Positions 8,261-14,441 of a stretch of 19,087 nt of DNA are shown here, one piece after another. Under the pieces are notes generated by a model. It had not been told where the DNA came from and ran no database searches. It saw only the letters and a list, made by a program, of their open reading frames with translations. The stretch lies in contig DHEX01000072.1 in the NCBI GenBank assembly GCA_002400085.1, forward strand, positions 1 through 19,087. Reading direction: 5' to 3'. The stretch is from Clostridiaceae bacterium UBA4839. Its GTDB lineage: Bacteria > Bacillota > Clostridia > Clostridiales > Caloramatoraceae. How positions within the stretch are numbered: the stretch's first letter is position 1; every line of letters begins with the position of its first letter. The position numbers were made by a program, and so were the translations under genes.

Positions 8261-9103
8261 ATGAGGGATATAGATGTTTCTCAAATTACTCAGGCAGTAA
8301 AAAAAATGTGCATTGATGCAAATTATTATTTGAATGATGACATAAGAAAGAGGTTAGAGGAATCTAAAAGTAAAGAAACCTATGAAACTGCAAAGAATAT
8401 ATTGGATGTTATTCTTAAAAATGCAGATATAGCAAGGAATGAAGATAGACCAATATGTCAGGATACAGGCATGGCAGTAGTTTTCGTTGAAATAGGACAG
8501 GAAGTCCATATTGTAGGTGGAAGTATTGAAGATGCAATTAATGAAGGAGTAAGACAGGGATATACTGAAGGGTATCTTAGAAAATCAGTAGTAAAAGATC
8601 CATTGAATAGAGTAAACACAGGGGATAATACTCCTGCTGTAATATATTATTTTGTAGTTCCAGGGGATAAGCTTAAAATTACAGTTGCACCTAAAGGATT
8701 TGGAAGCGAAAATATGAGCAAAATAAAAATGTTAAAGCCGGCAGATGGAGTTGAAGGAGTTAAAGATTTCATAATTCAAACTGTTAAAGAAGCAGGACCA
8801 AACCCATGTCCACCAACAGTTATAGGTGTTGGTATAGGCGGAACTTTTGATAGGGCAGCACTTCTTGCTAAAAAGGCAATTATGCGCTCAACAGATGTTA
8901 GAAATGAAGATCCTTATTATGCTAATCTTGAAAAGGAGCTTTTAGATGAGATAAATAAACTCGGAGTTGGACCTCAAGGATTTGGAGGACGAACTACTGC
9001 TTTAGCAGTAAATATTGAAACTTATCCAACTCATATTGCAGGTCTTCCTGTGGCCGTAAATATAAACTGTCACGTAACAAGACATGCTGAAGCAATTCTT
9101 TAG
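8261..9103 (+). CDS. Class I Fe-S hydro-lyase alpha subunit (fumarase-type; probable mesaconase)
   Basis: 280 aa, matching the alpha chain of two-subunit class I fumarase/tartrate dehydratase enzymes. Three cysteines sit where the family holds its [4Fe-4S] cluster: Cys66 (ICQDTG), Cys183 (NPCPPT) and Cys270 (NCHVTRHA). GVGIGGTFD near 190 is another family signature. The cluster acts as a Lewis acid in reversible hydration. Placed between methylaspartate ammonia-lyase and the lyase genes, it most likely hydrates mesaconate to (S)-citramalate. The sequence itself cannot exclude fumarate/malate activity, and class I fumarases often do both. The ATG follows a GGGGGTT site, and the beta gene follows by 12 nt. 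Confidence 0.92.
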   Translation: MRDIDVSQITQAVKKMCIDANYYLNDDIRKRLEESKSKETYETAKNILDVILKNADIARNEDRPICQDTGMAVVFVEIGQEVHIVGGSIEDAINEGVRQGYTEGYLRKSVVKDPLNRVNTGDNTPAVIYYFVVPGDKLKITVAPKGFGSENMSKIKMLKPADGVEGVKDFIIQTVKEAGPNPCPPTVIGVGIGGTFDRAALLAKKAIMRSTDVRNEDPYYANLEKELLDEINKLGVGPQGFGGRTTALAVNIETYPTHIAGLPVAVNINCHVTRHAEAIL

Positions 9104-9115
9104 GAGGGATTAAAT

Positions 9116-9676
9116 ATGGAAAAGATAGTAAAAACACCTTTAAATGATAAAGATGTATTGGGCCTTAGGGCAGGCGATTCTGTGCTTTTAACAGGATATA
9201 TATATACTGCAAGGGATGCAGCTCATAAAAGACTTGTTGATCTTTTGGATAAGGGCGAAAAGCTTCCTTTTGATGTAAAAGGGCAGGTCATATATTATGT
9301 TGGACCTACTCCAGCAAAGCCAGGAGATCCAATTGGTTCAGCAGGACCTACTTCAAGTTACAGAATGGATCCTTATGCACCAAGGCTTCTTGATATAGGG
9401 CTTAAAGGAATGATAGGAAAAGGGCTTAGAAACGAAGAAGTGATAAATTCTATAAAGAAAAATTGTGCAGTTTACTTTGCATCTATAGGAGGCGCAGCTG
9501 CTCTTACAGCAAAATGCGTAAAATCAGCAGAACTTATTGCCTATGAAGATTTAGGTTCAGAGGCTGTAAGAAAACTATATGTTGAAAATTTACCTCTTAT
9601 AGTGGTAATTGATTCAAAAGGCAATAATTTTTATAAAGAAGGACAGGAAAAATACTTAAAGTCTTTAAATAAATAA
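9116..9676 (+). CDS. Class I Fe-S hydro-lyase beta subunit (fumarase-type; probable mesaconase)
   Basis: 186 aa, the usual size of the beta chain that matches the C-terminal domain of single-chain class I fumarases. Family motifs: GDSVLLTGYIYTARDAAHKR (about 20-39), YYVGPTPAKPGDPIGSAGPTS (about 55-75), GLKGMIGKG, and GGAAALTA near 125. This chain supplies substrate-binding residues that complete the active site of the alpha chain. The ATG follows AGGAGGG, 12 nt after the alpha stop, so the two are translationally linked. Mesaconase is favoured over plain fumarase because of the flanking mal and citDEF genes (inference). Confidence 0.92.
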   Translation: MEKIVKTPLNDKDVLGLRAGDSVLLTGYIYTARDAAHKRLVDLLDKGEKLPFDVKGQVIYYVGPTPAKPGDPIGSAGPTSSYRMDPYAPRLLDIGLKGMIGKGLRNEEVINSIKKNCAVYFASIGGAAALTAKCVKSAELIAYEDLGSEAVRKLYVENLPLIVVIDSKGNNFYKEGQEKYLKSLNK

Positions 9677-9682
9677 TTTAGT

Positions 9683-9746
9683 CATAGGACACAAACATAG
9701 GACACGAAGAAATAAGAGGCATCTTTATTTTCTTCGTGTTTTGTGT
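9683..9746. repeat. Bulged hairpin with internal direct repeat
   Basis: ACACGAAGAAA (9702-9712) pairs with the TTCTTCGTGT arm ending at 9739. Outside it, ACACAAA (9689-9695) pairs with TTTGTGT (9740-9746). The left arm has a bulge because CATAGGACAC occurs twice, at 9683-9692 and 9696-9705, in a 13-bp period. It fills most of the 91-nt gap between the hydro-lyase pair and citD. There is no T-tract after it, so it is more likely an RNA-processing or stability element, or a repeat relic, than a terminator. Confidence 0.55.
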
Positions 9747-9767
9747 AAAAGTAGGGAAGGTGAAAAA

Positions 9768-10037
9768 ATGAAGATACTAAAACCAGCTAAGGCTGGAACC
9801 TATGAATCAAATGATATATATATTATGATTCAGCCAAATGATAATGGTATTAAAATAGAGCTTGAAAGTATTGTCATGAAGCAGTTCGGAAAAAGAATAG
9901 AAGAAGTTATAAAGGAGACACTTGAAAAATTAGAAGTTAAAGATGCTTATGTAGTAGCAAAGGACAGAGGTGCTCTTGATTATACTGTAAGTGCAAGAGT
10001 TGAAACAGCAGTTAAAAGAGCGGGGGTGGAAAAATGA
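9768..10037 (+). CDS. citD: Citrate/citramalate lyase acyl carrier protein (gamma subunit)
   Basis: 89 aa, the family length. The prosthetic-group serine is visible as Ser14 in AGTYESND, the residue that carries the phosphoribosyl-dephospho-CoA arm in CitD. The acyl carrier shuttles acetyl and citramalyl groups between the alpha and beta subunits. I chose the ATG at 9768 because GGGAAGGTG lies just upstream; an in-frame TTG 27 nt earlier would run through that ribosome site. The stop overlaps the start of citE by 4 nt (ATGA), which indicates translational coupling. In this pathway the complex most likely cleaves citramalate rather than citrate. Confidence 0.95.
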   Translation: MKILKPAKAGTYESNDIYIMIQPNDNGIKIELESIVMKQFGKRIEEVIKETLEKLEVKDAYVVAKDRGALDYTVSARVETAVKRAGVEK

Positions 10038-10903
10038 AATTAAGACGTAGTATGCTTTTTATGCCGGGAAATAACCCAGGTATGCTTCAAAATGCTGGAA
10101 TACTTGGTGCAGACAGCGTCATACTTGACCTTGAAGATGCAGTAGCTTTAACTGAAAAGGATTCTGCAAGAATATTGGTTAGAAACGCTATAAAAACATT
10201 AAGGTTTTATAACAGTGAAATTGTTGTTAGGGTAAATCCTCTTTCTACTGAATTTGGATATGAGGATGTAAAGGAAATTGCACAGGTTAAACCAGATGCA
10301 ATTATGGTTCCTAAAGCAACAGAGGAGGATATTGAAGGTGTAGATAAAATTCTTTGTGAAATAGAAGAAAAGATGGGATTTGAAAAAGGAAGCATTAAGC
10401 TTTTTCCACTTATCGAAACAGCTTATGGACTTGAAAATGTATATACAATAATTGAGGCTTCCAAAAGAGTAACTGGAGTATTGCTTGGAGCAGAGGATTT
10501 AACAAATGATCTTGGAATTAAAAGAACAAAAAAGGGGAAAGAAATATTTTATGCCAGATCAAAAGTTGCAACTTCTTGCAGAGCTCTTGGGGTAGATGCT
10601 ATTGACACTCCATTTACAGATTTAGATGATAGGGAAGCCTTTATAAAGGATATTAAGAAGGCAAAATCCATTGGAATGACTGGCAAAGCAGCTATAAATC
10701 CAAGACAAATTGATACTATCCATGATGTTTTTGCACCTTCAGAGGAAGAAATAGAGTATGCTCAAAGAGTTCTTGAAAAAATGGAAGAGGCTAAAAGAGA
10801 TGGCCTTGGAGTATTCTCATTGGACGGTAAGATGGTTGATGCTCCAATAATTAACAGGGCAAAGACTACAATTGAAAAAGCTAAGTTAGCAGGACTTATA
10901 TAA
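10034..10903 (+). CDS. citE: Citramalyl/citryl-ACP lyase beta subunit
   Basis: 289 aa, a typical CitE. It is a TIM-barrel lyase of the HpcH/HpaI-CitE family that splits citramalyl-ACP (or citryl-ACP) into acetyl-ACP plus pyruvate (or oxaloacetate). Seen: LFMPGNNPGM at 8-17, SVILDLEDAV at 28-37, Arg66 (VRVNP), the Mg2+-ligand region Glu128 (LIETAYG) and Asp155 (AEDLTNDLG), and GKAAINPRQI near 215. It overlaps citD by 4 nt and lies 11 nt before citF. CitE alone cannot distinguish the citrate from the citramalate enzyme; the methylaspartate context decides in favour of citramalate. Confidence 0.95.
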   Translation: MKLRRSMLFMPGNNPGMLQNAGILGADSVILDLEDAVALTEKDSARILVRNAIKTLRFYNSEIVVRVNPLSTEFGYEDVKEIAQVKPDAIMVPKATEEDIEGVDKILCEIEEKMGFEKGSIKLFPLIETAYGLENVYTIIEASKRVTGVLLGAEDLTNDLGIKRTKKGKEIFYARSKVATSCRALGVDAIDTPFTDLDDREAFIKDIKKAKSIGMTGKAAINPRQIDTIHDVFAPSEEEIEYAQRVLEKMEEAKRDGLGVFSLDGKMVDAPIINRAKTTIEKAKLAGLI

Positions 10904-10914
10904 GGGGTGATATT

Positions 10915-12453
10915 ATGAAAAATGCTGTGGGAAGAGAAATCCCTGATAATATAGAAGGTATAGGAAAAGTAAAGCCATATGAAGGGGCTTTTAAAAACAT
11001 CGGAGCTATTGAAAAAACTAAAGTAAAAGTAAGCAGCAAGCTTCCAAATGAAGATAAGGTACTATCATCAATAAGGGAGAGCATCATTAAATGCGGGCTT
11101 AAAGATGGGCAGACTATTTCTTTTCATCATCATTTAAGAAATGGTGATCATGTTTTAAACATGGTTTTAAAGGAAATAGATGAACTTGGAATAAAGGATA
11201 TAACAGTTGCTGCAAGTTCTATTTTCCCTGTTCATCAGCCGCTTGTAGAGTATATAAAAAAAGGCGTTGTAACAGGAATTTATGCAAACTATATATCAGG
11301 TCCTGTAGCTGAAGCTATATCTTTGGGACTTCTCAAAAAACCTGTTGTAATGCAGTCCCATGGAGGAAGAGCAAGAGCAATTGAAGAAGGGGATTTACAT
11401 ATTGATGTTGCTTTTATCGCAGCACCTACCTGTGATACTTATGGGAATATAAACGGCGTTGATGGAAGAGCAGCCTGCGGCTCACTTGGCTATGCTATTC
11501 CCGATGCAATGTATGCAGATAAGGTTGTAGCTATAACAGATAATCTTGTAGATTATCCTGCATGTCCAATTGAAATAAGTCAGGAATATGTAGATTATGT
11601 AGTTAAAGTTGATTCAATTGGTGATCCAAATGGAATTGTTTCAGGAACAACTAAGATTACAAAAGATCCTGTTGGACTTAAAATTGCAAAAATGGCAGCA
11701 CAAGTTATTAAAGCTTCTGGCCTTTTAAAGGATGGCTTTTCATTTCAGACAGGAGCAGGCGGAACTTCTCTTGCTGTTGCAGCTTACTTAAGGGATATGA
11801 TGAAGAAGGAAAATATAAAGGGAAGCTTTGCATCAGGTGGAGTTACGGGATACATTGTTGAAATGTTTGAGGAAGGATTATTTGATTCTATATTTGATGT
11901 ACAGTGCTTTGATTTAAAAGCAATAGAATCATATAGAAATGACAAGAGACATCAGGGCATGTCAGCTTCTATGTATGGAAACCCTCATAATAAGGGATGC
12001 GTTGTAAACAACCTTGATGTTATGATACTTGGAGCTACTGAAATTGATACTGATTTCAATGTAAATGTAACTACGGGCTCAAACGGAATCATAATGGGAG
12101 GCTCAGGCGGACATAATGATACTGCAGCAGGAAGCAAACTTTCTATTGTGGTTACACAGCTGACAAAGGGAAGACTTCCAATAGTTGTTGATAAGGTTAC
12201 AACTGTAACTACACCAGGTGAAACTATTGATGTTCTTGTAACAGAAAGAGGCATTGCCGTAAATCCAAACAGGAAGGATTTAATTGAAAAGCTTAAAGGT
12301 ACAAATCTTCCTATAGTTACAATAGATGAGCTTAAAAAGACTGCTGAGGAGCTTACAGGAGTTCCTGAAAAAGTAGAATTTGATGATAAAATTGTAGGCG
12401 TTGTTGAATATAGGGATGGAACCATAATAGATGTATTAAAAAAGGTAAAATAG
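10915..12453 (+). CDS. citF: Citramalate/citrate lyase alpha subunit (ACP transferase)
   Basis: 512 aa, normal for CitF. It is a CoA-transferase-type enzyme that exchanges acetyl-ACP for citramalyl-ACP, releasing acetate. Family regions visible: ISFHHHLRNGDHV near 64-76, SGPVAEAIS near 129, QTGAGGTSLAV near 281-291, FASGGVTGYIVE near 310 and GGSGGHNDTAAG near 396-407. The ATG follows AAGGGGTGAT. citC begins 8 nt after its stop. Together with CitD and CitE it forms the complete lyase that yields acetate and pyruvate, feeding the pyruvate:ferredoxin oxidoreductase encoded downstream on the other strand. Confidence 0.95.
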   Translation: MKNAVGREIPDNIEGIGKVKPYEGAFKNIGAIEKTKVKVSSKLPNEDKVLSSIRESIIKCGLKDGQTISFHHHLRNGDHVLNMVLKEIDELGIKDITVAASSIFPVHQPLVEYIKKGVVTGIYANYISGPVAEAISLGLLKKPVVMQSHGGRARAIEEGDLHIDVAFIAAPTCDTYGNINGVDGRAACGSLGYAIPDAMYADKVVAITDNLVDYPACPIEISQEYVDYVVKVDSIGDPNGIVSGTTKITKDPVGLKIAKMAAQVIKASGLLKDGFSFQTGAGGTSLAVAAYLRDMMKKENIKGSFASGGVTGYIVEMFEEGLFDSIFDVQCFDLKAIESYRNDKRHQGMSASMYGNPHNKGCVVNNLDVMILGATEIDTDFNVNVTTGSNGIIMGGSGGHNDTAAGSKLSIVVTQLTKGRLPIVVDKVTTVTTPGETIDVLVTERGIAVNPNRKDLIEKLKGTNLPIVTIDELKKTAEELTGVPEKVEFDDKIVGVVEYRDGTIIDVLKKVK

Positions 12454-12461
12454 GTGAGTTT

Positions 12462-13484
12462 ATGTGGGGTATAGATATTTCAAGAGTTGACTTAAAGAGC
12501 AAAGAGAGGGATGAAATTGAGGGCTTTCTTGAAAAGTTTGATTTGTCCCTTGATAAGGATGTAGAGTACACCATATGCGCAAGGCAAAACGGGGAAATAG
12601 TAGGAACCTGCTCATTTTCTGGAAGGGTTTTAAAATGCTTTGCAGTAAGAGAGGATATGCAGGGAGAAGGTTTATCCGGGAAACTTATAACTGAACTTAC
12701 AAATGTCATGTTTGACAGGGGAATATATGAGACTTTTATTTTTACAAAACCTAAAAATAAAGATATTTTTAAAGGCCTTGGCTATAAGGTAGTGGAAGAA
12801 GCAGAGGATGTAGTTCTTCTTGAAGGCGGAACTTCTAATGTTAAAAGATACGTAGAAAATATGTTTAAAAGGTCAGGGCTTGACAGCAGTGAAAAGGCAG
12901 CTCTTGTTATAAATTGCAACCCTTTTACTTTAGGGCATAGATATCTTATTGAAAGGGCAGCACAGGAAAATGATGAGGTTGTAGTTTTTGTAGTAGAAGA
13001 GGATAAATCAGTTTTCCCTTTTAAGGTAAGGCTTGACCTTGTAAAAAAAGGGGTATCCCATTTAAAAAATGTGAAGGTTATTCCTGGAGGATATTATATT
13101 ATATCCTCTGCAACCTTCCCATCCTATTTTTTAAAGCAAAAGGATAAAAGGCTTAAAGCATACACAGAGCTGGATGCAAGGATATTTGGTAAGTTTATTG
13201 CAAAGGCTTTTAACATCAAGAAAAGGTATGTAGGAACAGAGCCATACTGCCCTGTTACATGGGATTATAACAGAGCTCTTATGGAAATCCTTCCTAAGTT
13301 TGGTGTTGATGTAAAGCTTGTAGAGAGAATGACCATATGTGATAAACCTGTGAGTGCTTCTTATGTAAGAGAGCTTATAAAAGAAGGAAAGATGGAGGAA
13401 GTTAAAAGACTTGTTCCAAAAACTACCTATGATTTTTTAATTTCTGATGAAGCAAAGGATATAATTGAAAGGATTAAGGGGTGA
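12462..13484 (+). CDS. citC: [Citrate/citramalate lyase] ligase (acetate:ACP ligase)
   Basis: 340 aa, the usual CitC length. The N-terminal ~120 residues look like a GNAT acetyltransferase fold (VREDMQGEGLSGKLI near 64-78, FKGLGYKVVEEAEDV near 104-118). A nucleotidyltransferase domain follows, with NCNPFTLGHRYLIE near 151-164 (TxGH, ATP binding) and a late VSASYVRELI motif of the SxxxR type. It uses ATP and acetate to acetylate the thiol of holo-CitD, which switches the lyase on. It is tightly packed between citF and citX (8 and 9 nt gaps). A GGTGAG ribosome site precedes the ATG. Confidence 0.95.
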   Translation: MWGIDISRVDLKSKERDEIEGFLEKFDLSLDKDVEYTICARQNGEIVGTCSFSGRVLKCFAVREDMQGEGLSGKLITELTNVMFDRGIYETFIFTKPKNKDIFKGLGYKVVEEAEDVVLLEGGTSNVKRYVENMFKRSGLDSSEKAALVINCNPFTLGHRYLIERAAQENDEVVVFVVEEDKSVFPFKVRLDLVKKGVSHLKNVKVIPGGYYIISSATFPSYFLKQKDKRLKAYTELDARIFGKFIAKAFNIKKRYVGTEPYCPVTWDYNRALMEILPKFGVDVKLVERMTICDKPVSASYVRELIKEGKMEEVKRLVPKTTYDFLISDEAKDIIERIKG

Positions 13485-13493
13485 TTTTCCACA

Positions 13494-13988
13494 TTGATTG
13501 ATAATGATTTAATGAATAAGATTTTAGAGGACAGAGAAAAAAGATATAATGAAGTATTAAATTTAATAGACAGAACAGGGAATATAGCAGTTTGTGGAAA
13601 AGTAAATTATCCCGGTGTAGATAAATGCAATCCTTATATTCAAAAAGCCTTTGAAATTTTAAAGGGGGTATTATTAACTTCTTTTAAAATTGACGATTAT
13701 GCAGTCTTAAAAGGATATGATGGGCCAGCAGTTATATTTAGTTTAAATCTTAAAGCTTTTAATGCCAAAAAGGCTGCTGTAAAAATCGAAGAAGAACATC
13801 CTCTTGGCAGAATATTTGATATTGATGTTTATAGGATAGATGGAAGCCCTGTTTCAAGAACTGAGCTTGATCTCCCATATAGAAAGTGCATAATATGCGG
13901 AAAAAATGCAAAAGTCTGCGTAAGACAAAGAGCTCATGATATAAATGAAGTTATAGGCAAAATAAACAGCATGATCGAAAATTATTGA
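13494..13988 (+). CDS. citX: Apo-citrate lyase phosphoribosyl-dephospho-CoA transferase
   Basis: 164 aa from a TTG start; AAGGGGTGA lies about 10 nt upstream, which favours TTG over the ATG at 13512. CitX transfers 2'-(5''-triphosphoribosyl)-3'-dephospho-CoA onto the CitD serine. Family motifs: KVNYPGVDKCNP near 41-52, EEEHPLGRIFDIDVYR near 98-113, and a C-terminal cysteine patch LPYRKCIICGKNAKVCVRQR. citG, which makes the transferred precursor, is absent from this array and must be elsewhere in the genome. This is the last gene of the array; a terminator starts at its stop codon. Confidence 0.93.
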   Translation: MIDNDLMNKILEDREKRYNEVLNLIDRTGNIAVCGKVNYPGVDKCNPYIQKAFEILKGVLLTSFKIDDYAVLKGYDGPAVIFSLNLKAFNAKKAAVKIEEEHPLGRIFDIDVYRIDGSPVSRTELDLPYRKCIICGKNAKVCVRQRAHDINEVIGKINSMIENY

Positions 13989-14018
13989 TAGGGTGCAAAA
14001 TATGCGCTCTATTTTTTT
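13988..14018 (+). terminator. Rho-independent terminator of the methylaspartate/citramalate array
   Basis: ATAGGGTGC (13988-13996) pairs with GCGCTCTAT (14004-14012), including two G-T pairs, and runs into a stretch of seven T. It starts at the citX stop codon. Confidence 0.8.
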
Positions 14019-14084
14019 GTATTAAGAAATAGGATTTGGGGAATATAAAAGTGAGCTTAAAATATAAAGATTTGAGGTGATTTT

Positions 14085-14237
14085 ATGGAGAAAGATACAA
14101 GAAAAAAACCCATTGAAGAGCATAAAACAGCTGCTTGGGCAAACATAGACAAAACAAAACCCATTACCAATGTAACAGTACCCAGCGAATCCGATGTAGA
14201 ATTTTCAAGAGAATGGGTAAACGAAAACGAAAAATAG
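14085..14237 (+). CDS. Small DUF3787-like protein (possible spore protein)
   Basis: 50 aa, starting at an ATG with GAGGTGA 4 nt upstream. The sequence holds the TAAWA motif (residues 15-19) and a VPSESDVEFSREWVNEN tail, which I recognise as the pattern of DUF3787, a small clostridial family that in some annotations is called a spore protein. It is highly charged with no membrane segment or signal peptide. It follows the citX terminator, so it is probably transcribed separately, though I found no clear promoter in the 96-nt gap. Family assignment is from memory of the motif; function is unknown. Confidence 0.75.
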   Translation: MEKDTRKKPIEEHKTAAWANIDKTKPITNVTVPSESDVEFSREWVNENEK

Positions 14238-14406
14238 TGCCAGGCAAGTGGCATGTGGCAAGTTGAAAATAACCTCCAAGTGATAAAATAAATTTGCGGT
14301 CTGTCAACTACAAATTAAAAATCACAAGGAGGTTATTTTTATAGTGAATAACGATATTTATAGTTTAACACATACGAAATGAAATTACCATATGCTATGC
14401 CTGGTA
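14238..14406. repeat. Intergenic hairpin element with near-matching inverted ends
   Basis: The gap between the DUF3787-like gene and nifJ is bounded by TGCCAGGCA (14238-14246) and TGCCTGGTA (14398-14406), inverted with one mismatch. Near the left end, TGGCA is repeated. Inside is a 17-bp stem (14266-14284 with 14321-14339, with a 2x2 A/A internal loop), and within that a second stem (14291-14296 with 14311-14316). The arrangement suggests a nonautonomous repeat. It begins immediately after the TAG stop of the small gene. No coding capacity seen. Confidence 0.45.
14266..14341. terminator. Long hairpin, likely bidirectional terminator
   Basis: AAAATAACCTCC...GTGAT pairs with ATCAC...GGAGGTTATTTT. 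The plus-strand 3' side ends in TTTTT and the minus-strand side ends in TTATTTT. It lies between the converging DUF3787-like gene and nifJ, so it could stop transcription from both sides. The large loop (about 36 nt) makes it less typical than a compact terminator. Confidence 0.5.
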
Positions 14407-14441
14407 CCTTTTACCTTTTTTCAGAGGCTTTTCTTGGACTT

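Noticed and set aside
9741..9767. Upstream in-frame TTG start for citD
   Set aside because: It would begin in the hairpin arm and read through the GGGAAGGTG ribosome site; starting at 9768 puts the prosthetic-group serine at position 14 as in the family.
11985..12709. Minus-strand open frames of 146 and 118 aa opposite citF and citC
   Set aside because: They lie antisense to intact family genes and are rich in Ser/Thr/Pro from complementing coding DNA.
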